From: DATDMG01 sp036518955
Lineage (GTDB): Bacteria > Actinomycetota > Actinomycetes > Actinomycetales > Kineosporiaceae
Direction of reading: 5' to 3'
Assembly: GCA_036518955.1 (NCBI GenBank)
Contig: DATDMG010000182.1
Coordinates: forward strand, 1-8,835
DNA: 8,835 bases
The notes under the pieces: model-generated
Databases searched by the model: none
What the model was told of the DNA's origin: nothing
Seen by the model: only the letters and a program-made list of their open reading frames with translations
Translations under genes and position numbers: made by a program
Shown here: in pieces, positions 1-6,593 of the stretch
Position numbering within the stretch: position 1 is the stretch's first letter
Layout of the letters: the number at the start of each line of letters is the position of its first letter

Positions 1-803
1 AGGAGGCGGTGGGCGGCCGGGTTCCGGTCGACGACCCGGCCCAACGCGTCCAGGACCAGGATGGGGTCGCCCAGCCGATCGAACGCCAGGTTGCGGGCGA
101 CCGGCAGCAGTTCCAGCAGCCGGTACCGGAAGGCGCCCCAGACCAGCACCAGCCCGCCGAGCGAGGTCGTCACGGGCGTCGGATCGTAGCTGCGGGCCGG
201 GCCGATCCCGGCAGCTGACGCGACGCTGCCGAGCAGTGGCAGAGCTGCCGCGAGCGCCACCGTCGTCGCCTGCCGGCGGTACACCGGGGAGGGACGCGTC
301 AGCCGGACGACGAGCAGCCCCGTCGCGACCAGGCTGATGGCTTTGGTCCAGGCGAAGTCGACCCAGGACAGCGGGCCGAGGCGCACCACGGGCATCGCTG
401 CCACCGGGCCCGGGGCGACGCTGCGGACCAGTTCGTGGGTCGCCGGGACGGCGAGCGCGGTGAGCATCAGGACCGGCTCCACCGCCAGCACGGCCAGCAG
501 GCGCCGGGTCACCTGGTTGCCGTGGCCGGTGTAGGTGAGGACGAACGCGAGCCACGCCGGTGGGATCAGCCCGGTTCCCAGGTGCTCCAGGCTGCCCCAG
601 AGGTCCCGGCTCGCCCGCCCCACGGTCATCAGCTCGAGGGCGTAGGTCAGGCACCAGGCCCCGGCCGCTCCGAGCAGGACGGCGAGCGCGCGCCGTCCCG
701 CCGCTGTGCGGCGGCGCAGCACCCAGCCCGCGGCCACCGCATCGACGACGGCCATACCGAGCAGCAGGGCCGCCATCGGCGACCAGCGAAGGATCAGGGA
801 CAC
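1..803 (-). CDS. 7TM sensor protein, probable histidine kinase N-terminal half (partial, runs off left edge)
   Basis: An open frame of about 267 codons runs from a GTG at 803 to the left edge with no stop. Seven hydrophobic segments lie at roughly residues 10-29, 38-58, 76-92, 102-119, 148-168, 180-200 and 211-228. They are followed by the linker ELLPVARNLAFDRLGD and the start of a PAS domain (DPILVLDALGRVVDRNPAA, about 246-264). Seven helices followed by PAS is the architecture of the His_kinase_7TM family of membrane sensors, whose C-terminus is a histidine kinase or a GGDEF domain; the missing part would decide which. The ligand is unknown. Other in-frame starts are GTG 845, GTG 824 and ATG 776, and the frame is closed upstream by TGA at 858-860. 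I chose 803 because it leaves a short N-terminus before TM1; its ribosome site is weak. It is divergent from the phosphatase gene at 1183. Confidence 0.85.
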   Translation of the reverse strand, partial: MSLILRWSPMAALLLGMAVVDAVAAGWVLRRRTAAGRRALAVLLGAAGAWCLTYALELMTVGRASRDLWGSLEHLGTGLIPPAWLAFVLTYTGHGNQVTRRLLAVLAVEPVLMLTALAVPATHELVRSVAPGPVAAMPVVRLGPLSWVDFAWTKAISLVATGLLVVRLTRPSPVYRRQATTVALAAALPLLGSVASAAGIGPARSYDPTPVTTSLGGLVLVWGAFRYRLLELLPVARNLAFDRLGDPILVLDALGRVVDRNPAAHRL

Positions 804-1182
804 CGGGTTCCGTCCCGGGCGCACGGGGCAACCCGGCCCCCGCACGTCCTGTGACTCTCAGCCCGCCCGGCGGACGTGAGTACGCCCGCCGTTCGGGGAT
901 TTATGGTGACTGAAGCAATTATGTCACTCATTGTGGAGATGAACGTTCGCAACGTTACAGGGTTCGCCGGGAATGCGTCGTCCGAGACGAGCGATTCACC
1001 CCGAAAGCCCGACCCCGACGGCCGGACCGGACGTCGAGCGGTTCGCCGAGGGCCCGCGCCGGCTCCAGGGCACGTCCGGGTGCCGCGGGCCGGGACCGGC
1101 CCGAGCGGGAGCCGCCCGATCGCTGTCAGCGGGACGGGGCTCCCGCCGTGCGGGGCCGGGGGAGTTGGAGTAGACCTGCGGC
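804..1182. other. Divergent intergenic region with A+T-richer patch
   Basis: I see no convincing gene here. The stretch 896-960 is clearly richer in A+T than its surroundings and probably holds the promoters of the two divergent genes. It contains GTGAC (906-910) and GTCAC (923-927) as an inverted pair with a 12-nt spacer, and two AACGTT palindromes at 942-947 and 951-956, nine bases apart centre to centre. The rest (961-1182) is G+C-rich and featureless. An open frame beginning with GTG at 876 crosses the region, but it continues out of frame into the phosphatase gene and has low-complexity Arg/Pro/Gly composition. Confidence 0.5.
900..927 (-). promoter_or_regulatory. Tentative promoter for the 7TM sensor gene
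   Basis: On the minus strand GTGACA (927-922) and CATAAA (905-900) are separated by 16 bases. This is an imperfect match to a housekeeping -35/-10 pair in the most A+T-rich part of the region. It would give a leader of about 90 nt before GTG 803. The match is weak and overlaps the GTGAC/GTCAC dyad. Confidence 0.22.
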
Positions 1183-1965
1183 ATGCGGTTGCGTCCGGGG
1201 CCCGCAACCCTGTGGTTCGTCCGGCACGGGGAGAGCGAGGGCAACGTCGCCCGGGACGCCGCCCAGGCGCGGGGGCTGCACGAGGTGGTACTCCCGGTGC
1301 GGGACTCCGACGTCCCGCTCTCGGCCCTGGGCCGGCGGCAGGCGGAGGCGTTCGGGCGCTGGCTCGCGGGTCTGCCACCGCAGCAGCGGCCGACGTCCGT
1401 GGTGGTGTCACCGTACGAGCGGGCGCGGCGGACCGCCGCGCTGCTGCAGGACGCCGCCGGCCGGGCGCTGCCGGTGCGCCGCCGCGAGGTCGACGAGCGG
1501 TTGCGGGATCGTGAGATCGGCATCTGGGACGGGCTGACGTGGGCGGGCATCCGGGCCCGCTTCCCGCACGAGGCGGAGCGGGCGCTGCGCGTGGGCCGCT
1601 ACTACCACCGGCCGCCCGGTGGCGAGAGCTGGGCGGATGTGATGCTCCGGCTGCGCAGCCTGTTCGCGGACCTGGCCGACGACGGCTGGGCGGCCGAGCG
1701 GGCGCTGCTGGTGAGCCACGACCTGACGATCCAGCTGGCCCGCGCGGTCATCGAGGGCGTCCACGAGCCGGAGGTGGTGCGCCTGGTCAGCGCCACCCGG
1801 TACGCGAACTGCGCGTTGTCGGCGTTCGAGGCGGACGGCGCCCGGTACCGCCGGACGGCGTACAACCTGGTGGTTCCCGGCGCGCCGGCGACGAACGAGC
1901 CCGTCGCCGAGCCGGCGACCGCCGGACCGCCGGTCGGCAGGGAACCGCCGGTCGGCAGGGCGTAG
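1183..1965 (+). CDS. Histidine phosphatase family protein (phosphoglycerate mutase-like)
   Basis: A 260-aa protein of the histidine phosphatase superfamily, branch 1. The catalytic RHGESEGN motif is at residues 14-21, with His15 the expected phospho-acceptor. The phosphate-pocket motif SPYERARRTA is at 76-85 (Arg80). The probable acid/base Glu lies in VDERLRDREIG around 103-113, GGES is at 146-149, and the second catalytic His is in LVSHD (His179). The catalytic core ends near residue 230; the last 30 residues are a Pro/Gly/Val tail with a duplicated PPVGRE-type unit. Such proteins hydrolyse phosphate monoesters in the cytoplasm, and the substrate cannot be read from sequence. Cofactor-dependent glycolytic mutase is unlikely given the PhoE/CobC-like layout. 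ATG 1183 is chosen because the conserved strand follows directly. A GGAG at 1167-1170 is a somewhat distant (12 nt) ribosome site. Confidence 0.9.
   Translation: MRLRPGPATLWFVRHGESEGNVARDAAQARGLHEVVLPVRDSDVPLSALGRRQAEAFGRWLAGLPPQQRPTSVVVSPYERARRTAALLQDAAGRALPVRRREVDERLRDREIGIWDGLTWAGIRARFPHEAERALRVGRYYHRPPGGESWADVMLRLRSLFADLADDGWAAERALLVSHDLTIQLARAVIEGVHEPEVVRLVSATRYANCALSAFEADGARYRRTAYNLVVPGAPATNEPVAEPATAGPPVGREPPVGRA
1926..1960 (+). repeat. In-frame 18-bp tandem duplication in phosphatase tail
   Basis: The 17-nt unit ACCGCCGGTCGGCAGGG occurs at 1926-1942 and again at 1944-1960, one base apart, giving an 18-bp period. It encodes the repeated PPVGR at the protein's extreme C-terminus, outside the catalytic domain. 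It looks like a recent slippage duplication. Confidence 0.85.
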
Positions 1966-2038
1966 GCCGGCCGGTCCCGGGGCGGCCGACCACCCGGGGT
2001 CCGGGCCGGCACCGACGCGTCCGGCTGATCCGGTCGTG

Positions 2039-2094
2039 ACGTCGGGGGCTGGACGCCGGGCCCTGGACGTCGGGGGCTGCACGTCGGGGGCTGC
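2039..2094. repeat. Four-copy 14-bp tandem repeat in convergent gap
   Basis: Four head-to-tail 14-bp units of the form ACGTCGGGGGCTGS lie at 2039-2052, 2053-2066, 2067-2080 and 2081-2094. The second copy is degenerate (ACGCCGGGCCCTGG); the third and fourth are identical and the first differs only in its last base. The array sits between the phosphatase stop (1965) and the glycosyltransferase stop (2108), so it lies in non-coding DNA between convergent genes. The 14-bp period is not a multiple of three, which fits non-coding status. Confidence 0.85.
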
Positions 2095-2107
2095 GCGGCG
2101 GGCGGCG

Positions 2108-3226
2108 TCAGCCGACCGGGAGCGCGGCGGCGGGAGCTGCCAGTGTCGCGTCGACGATGTCGTCGAACCGCGCCAGCGCGCCGGAGAGGCTGAGCTGCCC
2201 CTGTGCGTGGGCGAGCCCGGCCAGACCCATCGCCACTCGGCGGGCGGGGTCCGCTCGCAGGTCCAGCAGGGCCTGCGCGAGGCGGTCGGCGGCACCCGCG
2301 GGCACCACGACGGCAGCCCCCTCGGCGCGCGCGAGCTCGGCCTGGACGACGCCGCCCGGCCTGGCTGCGGCGATGACCGGCCGGGCCGCGGCGAGGCAGG
2401 ACGCCAGCTCGGGAGGCAGCACCAGGCGGTCCGCCGCGGCCGGTTCCGCCAGTACCAGCGCGTCGGCGGCGACGAGTGGCAGGGCCCGCCGGTCGGCCGG
2501 CAGGGCGCCGATGACCAGCACGTTCGGGACGTCGCCCGGTGGCACCGGCAGTCGTGGCGAGCGGGTGCCGTCCGCGACGGCGATCAGCGCGTCGGGACCG
2601 GTGCGGCGCGCCGCCGCGAGCACGGTGGCGACGTCCGGCCGCTCGCCGGCGGCGACGTGGACGGCGATGAACGCCCGCTCCGGCCAGCCCAGGGCACGGC
2701 GAGCCTCGGCGCGGTCGAGCCAGATCGGGACGACGTGCGCCCAGTCCGGCAGCAGCCCGATCCGGACATCCGGGACGCCGTACCCGCGCACCGTCTCCCG
2801 GAACGCTTCACTCGCCACGGCCACGTACCCCGCCGAGCGCAGGACCGCGCCCTCGCGGCGTGACCTCGGGACCTGCAGCAGTTCCTGCACCACGAGGATG
2901 AGTCGGGCCCCCGCGGCGTCCGCGATCCCGGCGGCGGTCTCCGCGCCGGCCAGGTGCGGGAGGAACCCGACGACGAGTTCGGGGCGGTGCGGCGGCCGGG
3001 CCGAGGGCCGGTCGAGGACGTCGACGGTCAGGGCCCGCTGCGCCAGCCGGTCGGCGAGAACGGCGGAGTACGGCGCCTGGTCGCTGGGGTCGAGGGTGCG
3101 GTCGACGTCCACGATGAGGGCGTGCCGCAGTCGGGGGTACCGCCCGGCGGTGCGGCCCCCGGAGCGTGCTCCTGGTGCTGTTACCAGCAGTGTCGGGGCG
3201 GATGGCTGGTGCGGAAGGAGCGACAC
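2108..3226 (-). CDS. GT-B fold glycosyltransferase-like protein (GT4-related)
   Basis: About 372 aa. Features seen: an N-terminal Rossmann-like part with AVLADRLAQRALTVDVLD (55-72); YVAVASEAFRETVRGYGV (134-151) followed by the domain linker GLLPDWAHVVP (157-167), typical of GT4 proteins of the WcaI type; a C-terminal domain with LPPELASCLAAARPVIAAA (270-288), the counterpart of the family's PSKLxxYLAAGRPVIA segment; and EGAAVVVPAG (302-311) with a closing DPARRVAMG. GT4 enzymes use nucleotide-sugars to glycosylate lipids or polysaccharides at the inner membrane face. The canonical EX7E motif is not recognisable, so activity is uncertain. The start is uncertain: GTG 3226 has GAGA 6 nt upstream; GTG 3238 and an internal GTG at 3112 are alternatives, and the first ~33 residues look little like the family. 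The gene lies 236 nt downstream of ctaD on the same strand, so co-transcription is possible. Confidence 0.72.
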   Translation of the reverse strand: MSLLPHQPSAPTLLVTAPGARSGGRTAGRYPRLRHALIVDVDRTLDPSDQAPYSAVLADRLAQRALTVDVLDRPSARPPHRPELVVGFLPHLAGAETAAGIADAAGARLILVVQELLQVPRSRREGAVLRSAGYVAVASEAFRETVRGYGVPDVRIGLLPDWAHVVPIWLDRAEARRALGWPERAFIAVHVAAGERPDVATVLAAARRTGPDALIAVADGTRSPRLPVPPGDVPNVLVIGALPADRRALPLVAADALVLAEPAAADRLVLPPELASCLAAARPVIAAARPGGVVQAELARAEGAAVVVPAGAADRLAQALLDLRADPARRVAMGLAGLAHAQGQLSLSGALARFDDIVDATLAAPAAALPVG

Positions 3227-3462
3227 GTGACATCTCACAGACTGGGTCTCGGGTTCGGTGCCGCGCGACTGGCTGGTCGCCTCGTCCGGCCCCCGGAATT
3301 CCACGGTACCAAGGGGTACGGTCCCCAGCGGGGCAGGCGGCAGATCCGTCCGGCGGTGCGCCGGGATTCGTCCACCCGAGGGAAGGGCAGTGGGTCGAAC
3401 GGTCGACCCCGGGAACGGCACGCCACGGTCGGTAACTGCCGCTGGATCGCGGAGCCGACGGA

Positions 3463-5238
3463 CTACGGCTCCGGACGGCGGTCGGCCGCCCCGAGGAGGC
3501 GCTCGATCGGGCTGTCCCGCTCGGTGGTGCCGTCGGTCGGGACCTCGTCGATCATTCCCGATGACTCCGGGTGATGCAGGTCGAACGCCGGGGACTCCGA
3601 GCGGATCCTCGGCAGCCGGACGAAGTTGTGCCGTGGCGGCGGCGAGGCCGTCGCCCATTCCAACGACCTGCCGAAGCCCCATGGGTCGTCCGGCAGCGGT
3701 GTCCGCGGCAGGTGCTGGGTGTGGACCACGTTGGCGATGAAGACGACCATCGACGCTCCGAGCACGAAGGACCCGATCGTGGAGACCTGGTTGGCCAGGG
3801 TGAACCCGTCCTCCGGCAGGTAGTCGGCGTACCGCCGAGGCATTCCCTGGACGCCGAGCCAGTGCTGGATGAGGAACGTCGTGTGGAAGCCGATGAAGGT
3901 GAGCCAGAAGTGCCAGCGGCCGAGTGCCTCGTCCAGGAAGCGGCCGGTCCACTTGGGCCACCAGAAGTAGATGCCGCCGAAGGTCGCGAAGACCACGGTG
4001 CCGAAGAGGACGTAGTGGAAGTGGGCCACCACGAAATAGGTGTCGGTGACCTCCCAGTCCAGTGGGGGCGAGGCCAGGATCACCCCGGTCAGCCCGCCGA
4101 AGAGGAAGGTCGCGAGGAACCCGAGGGAGAACAGCATCGGGGTCTCGAACGTCACCTGACCGCCCCACATCGTGCCGATCCAGTTGAAGAACTTGATTCC
4201 GGTGGGGACTGCGATCAGCATGGTCATGTAGGAGAAGAACGGCAGTGACACGTAGCCCGTGGAGTACATGTGATGCCCCCACACGGCGGCCGAGAGCCCG
4301 ACGATGGTGATGGTGGCGAACACCAGCGCCCGGTACCCGAAGATGGGCTTGCGGGCGAAGACCGGGATGATCTCCGTGATGATCCCGAAGAACGGCAGGG
4401 CCACGATGTAGACCTCGGGGTGGCCGAAGAACCAGAACAGGTGCTGCCAGAGGATGGCTCCGCCGTTCTGCGGCTCGAAGATGACACCGTGCACCTGGCG
4501 GTCGATCAGGACGCCGAACAGTCCGGCCGCGAGCACGGGGAAGGCGAGCAGAACGAGAACCCCGGTGAGCAGGATGTTCCAGGTGAAGATGGGCATGCGC
4601 CACATCGTCATGCCGGGGGCGCGCATGCAGAGAATGGTGGTCATGAAATTGACGGTCCCGAGGATGGTCGAGAAGCCCGTCATGATGAGCCCCACGACCC
4701 ACAACGTGCCGCCCAGGCCAGGAGTGTAGTTGCTGTTGGCGAGCGGCTGGTAGGCGTACCACCCGAACGACGCCGCCCCCTGTGGCGTGAGGAACCCCAT
4801 GAGGACCATGAGGCCACCGAACAGGAAGAGCCAGTAGGAGAACATGTTCAGCCGCGGGAACGCGACGTCCGGGGATCCGATCTGCAGCGGCACCAGCAGG
4901 TTCGCGAACGCCGAGAACATCGGTGTGGCGAAGAGCAGCAGCATCACCGTGCCATGGATCGTGAAGAGCTGGTTGTACTGGTTGTTGTCCTGCACCACCT
5001 GAAGGCCCGGCGCGAAGAGTTCAGCCCTCATGATCAGCGCCATCAGGCCGGCCAGCATGAAGAACGCGAGCGAGGTGTAGAGGTACAGGGTCCCGACCGC
5101 CTTGTGATCGGTGGTCGCCAGCCAGTTCGCGAGCGCCGACCCGAGACGTCGCCTGCCGGCGCCGCCGGGGGGCGGCGTGGTGGGGGCGGGTCCGTGGTGA
5201 GACCGGGTCGGCCGGTCCAGCGGGGGAGTCGTGGTCAC
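3463..5238 (-). CDS. ctaD: Cytochrome c oxidase subunit I (aa3 type)
   Basis: A 591-aa heme-copper oxidase subunit I, the catalytic core that reduces O2 to water and pumps protons in the membrane. Residues numbered from GTG 5238: His95 in TIHGT and His408 bind heme a; His406 binds heme a3 (both in VVAHFHYVL); His273 in GHPEVY and His322-His323 in WGHHMY bind CuB; Tyr277 is the cross-linked tyrosine; Lys349 in PTGIKFFNW is the K-channel lysine. About twelve TM helices span roughly 53-510. The C-terminal RIRSESPAFDLHHPE is typical of actinobacterial CtaD. Start: the open frame extends to 5361, but GTG 5238 has a strong GAGGAGG (5244-5250) 5 nt upstream, and the sequence before it is not CtaD-like. 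Length fits the family (about 570-590 aa). Subunits II, III and the bc1 genes are not in the window, which is common for ctaD in actinobacteria. Confidence 0.97.
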   Translation of the reverse strand: MTTTPPLDRPTRSHHGPAPTTPPPGGAGRRRLGSALANWLATTDHKAVGTLYLYTSLAFFMLAGLMALIMRAELFAPGLQVVQDNNQYNQLFTIHGTVMLLLFATPMFSAFANLLVPLQIGSPDVAFPRLNMFSYWLFLFGGLMVLMGFLTPQGAASFGWYAYQPLANSNYTPGLGGTLWVVGLIMTGFSTILGTVNFMTTILCMRAPGMTMWRMPIFTWNILLTGVLVLLAFPVLAAGLFGVLIDRQVHGVIFEPQNGGAILWQHLFWFFGHPEVYIVALPFFGIITEIIPVFARKPIFGYRALVFATITIVGLSAAVWGHHMYSTGYVSLPFFSYMTMLIAVPTGIKFFNWIGTMWGGQVTFETPMLFSLGFLATFLFGGLTGVILASPPLDWEVTDTYFVVAHFHYVLFGTVVFATFGGIYFWWPKWTGRFLDEALGRWHFWLTFIGFHTTFLIQHWLGVQGMPRRYADYLPEDGFTLANQVSTIGSFVLGASMVVFIANVVHTQHLPRTPLPDDPWGFGRSLEWATASPPPRHNFVRLPRIRSESPAFDLHHPESSGMIDEVPTDGTTERDSPIERLLGAADRRPEP

Positions 5239-5429
5239 GGCGTCCTCCTCGGGGACGTTCGGGTACCTGTCCCGCCGGGTACCCCTGCCCCGGTCGGCCC
5301 CGGCCAAACCCTCGACGGCGATCGGGGAGCCCGGGTCAGGCGGAAGGTCGACTCGCGGCACCTTCCGCCCGGGCGGGCCAGGGCAAATGCCCGTAAGTTG
5401 CTGTGGGCGAGCGACCTGGAGGGGGCGAT
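5239..5429. promoter_or_regulatory. Divergent regulatory region between ctaD and the CBM48 gene
   Basis: This 191-bp gap must hold both promoters. It contains two CGGGTACC boxes (5260-5267, 5276-5283; 16 bp apart), a perfect 10-bp inverted repeat (5339-5348/5360-5369), and the palindrome GGGCAAATGCCC (5381-5392) just before a TAAGTT hexamer (5394-5399) that fits an actinobacterial TANNNT -10 for the plus-strand gene. No good -35 partner was found. Confidence 0.45.
5339..5369. promoter_or_regulatory. Perfect 10-bp inverted repeat (candidate operator or leader hairpin)
   Basis: GGCGGAAGGT (5339-5348) and ACCTTCCGCC (5360-5369) are exact reverse complements around an 11-nt spacer. It lies about 60 bp before the CBM48 start and 100 bp before ctaD. 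It could be a dimeric regulator site or a transcript hairpin. Confidence 0.5.
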
Positions 5430-5726
5430 ATGATCACGCGCGACCTGGGGCCGGGTGTCGTCCGGATCACCTTCGAGCTGCCGGCATCGGGTGCCCGGAC
5501 GGCGAACCTGTGCGGTGACTTCAACGACTGGTCCCCGGTCTCGCACCCGATGACCAGGCTGGACGACGGCCGGTTCCGGCTCACCGTCGAGCTGGCCAGC
5601 GGCCGGCGCTGGCGGTTCCGGTACCTCCTGGACGGGGAGCGCTGGGAGAACGACTGGGCCGCCGACGACTACGAGCAGAACATCTACGGCGGCCAGGACT
5701 CGGTCCTCGACCTGACCCACGGGTGA
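5430..5726 (+). CDS. Stand-alone CBM48 / AMPK-beta-type glycogen-binding domain protein
   Basis: A 98-aa protein that is a single early-set (isoamylase N-terminal-like) beta-sandwich and nothing else. The GDFNDW motif (29-34) is the hallmark of CBM48/AMPK-beta glycogen-binding modules. WRFRYLLDGERW (61-72) matches the second sugar-contact strand, and DDYEQNIYGG (79-88) the closing Asn-containing loop. By analogy with AMPK-beta, Trp34, Trp72 and Asn84 would be the carbohydrate contacts; Arg64 may replace the usual Lys. No catalytic domain, signal peptide or TM segment is present. It may bind glycogen or another alpha-glucan in the cytoplasm and act as an adaptor. ATG 5430 is chosen over GTG 5403 because GGAGG (5418-5422) sits 7 nt before it. 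It is divergent from ctaD; no glycogen genes are nearby. Such small proteins occur in actinobacteria, with roles largely undefined. Confidence 0.88.
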   Translation: MITRDLGPGVVRITFELPASGARTANLCGDFNDWSPVSHPMTRLDDGRFRLTVELASGRRWRFRYLLDGERWENDWAADDYEQNIYGGQDSVLDLTHG

Positions 5727-5752
5727 GCGTGAACCGGGTGAGCGGTGAACTC

Positions 5753-5806
5753 GGCCGGGGCACCGGCACCGACGACGCGGTCGGCGGCGTCGTCGGTGCC
5801 CCGGCC
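5753..5806. terminator. Large hairpin between convergent genes, possible bidirectional terminator
   Basis: The left arm (5753-5778) and right arm (5787-5806) form a stem of 12 plus 8 base pairs around an 8-nt loop (5779-5786), with a 6-nt bulge GGCACC (5765-5770) in the left arm. It starts 26 nt after the CBM48 stop and ends 64 nt before the DUF3618 stop on the other strand. There is no T-tract; U-less hairpin terminators are reported in actinobacteria. Confidence 0.6.
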
Positions 5807-5870
5807 GGCGCCGGAGCCCGTGCCCGAGCCCGACCTCTGCCCGGGCCCGAGCCCGACCGGCGCCCGGTCG

Positions 5871-6593
5871 TCAGCCGGACGTCGAGACCGACGTCCGGGC
5901 CTCCTCGCGCACCGACTCGGTGGCCTCCTGCGCGCTGTCGCGCACCTGGGCCGCCGCCTCCTGCGCGCTGTCGCGCACCTCGGCGGCGGACTGCTGCGCG
6001 TGGTCCCGCAGATGCTCGCCGACCTCCTGGGCGCTCTGCCGGGCCTGCTCGACGACCGGGCCCACGTGCTCCCGGGCCACCTCGCCGGCGCGCCGCGCTG
6101 CCCGGGTCTCGGCCTCGCTCGCCGGCATCAGCGACGAGACCAGCCAGCCCACGCCGAAGGCCAGCAGCCCGGCCGCGAGCGGGTTGCCCGCGGTCTGCTC
6201 GCGGACCTCGTCGGCGGCTTCCTGGACGGCGTCCTGCGCCCGGTCCCCGGCCTGCGACACCTGCTCCCGGGCAGCGGAGACGCCCTCCCGGGCGGACTGG
6301 GCGACCTGGCCGGCGGCGTCCCGGGCGGCGTGCGTCGCCGACTCGACCCGGGACTGGCCACCGCCCCGGTGGGCGGTCGACCCGTAACCTGCCGGGTACC
6401 CGTAGCCGTCGTCGTACCCGGGCGATCCCATGATCTTGTCCTTCAGCCCGGCGAGGCGTCCCCGGGTCCGCTGGATCCGCCGGTCGATGATGCGGCTCGG
6501 ACTCGTCTTCTCGGCCAGCCGGTCGACGTCCCGGGTCAGGTCCTCCCGGGTCCGCTCGATCTCTTCTCTCAGCCGCGTGGTTTCTTGGCCCAT
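5871..6593 (-). CDS. DUF3618 domain protein with one TM segment and LEA-like 11-residue repeats
   Basis: 240 aa, last gene of a three-gene operon. Residues 4-40 (IERTREDLTRDVDRLAEKTSP followed by RIIDRR) match the DUF3618 domain found in actinobacterial membrane-associated proteins next to holin-like genes. A Gly/Tyr-rich linker (57-80) follows, then an Ala/Gln/Glu/Arg-rich helix (83-134), one TM segment (about 138-156, AAGLLAFGVGWLVSSL), and a long charged helix (160-238). The last part is five 11-residue units in register from residue 184, including VRDSAQEAAAQ and VRDSAQEATES. This periodicity resembles LEA group 3 proteins and predicts amphipathic helices. Start ATG 6593 has GGAGG 7 nt upstream and overlaps the end of the preceding holin-like gene by 25 nt, so translation is probably coupled. 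Molecular function is unknown; an envelope or stress role is inferred. Confidence 0.85.
   Translation of the reverse strand: MGQETTRLREEIERTREDLTRDVDRLAEKTSPSRIIDRRIQRTRGRLAGLKDKIMGSPGYDDGYGYPAGYGSTAHRGGGQSRVESATHAARDAAGQVAQSAREGVSAAREQVSQAGDRAQDAVQEAADEVREQTAGNPLAAGLLAFGVGWLVSSLMPASEAETRAARRAGEVAREHVGPVVEQARQSAQEVGEHLRDHAQQSAAEVRDSAQEAAAQVRDSAQEATESVREEARTSVSTSG
5923..5980 (-). repeat. 33-bp period duplication inside DUF3618 gene
   Basis: An identical 25-bp block occurs at 5923-5947 and 5956-5980, a 33-bp period. It encodes VRDSAQEA in consecutive 11-residue units, so the DNA repeat and the protein heptad-like register coincide. Confidence 0.85.

Noticed and set aside
876..1514. Plus-strand frame from GTG 876
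   Set aside because: Its N-terminal residues look almost plausible, but it soon becomes Arg/Pro/Gly-rich and overlaps the well-supported phosphatase gene in another frame.
3306..3319. GTACC-4 nt-GGTAC hairpin between ctaD and the glycosyltransferase
   Set aside because: A 5-bp stem only, about 150 nt after the ctaD stop and without a T-tract; too weak to call a terminator.
3239..4762. Long minus-strand frame extending the glycosyltransferase upstream through ctaD
   Set aside because: The extension lies on the ctaD coding sequence in another frame, with His/Arg/Pro-rich shadow composition. A GT-ctaD overlap of this size is not credible.
4270..5433. 387-codon plus-strand frame antisense to ctaD
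   Set aside because: It is rich in Glu/Arg/His/Asp and is the complement of a hydrophobic membrane protein; no domain is seen.
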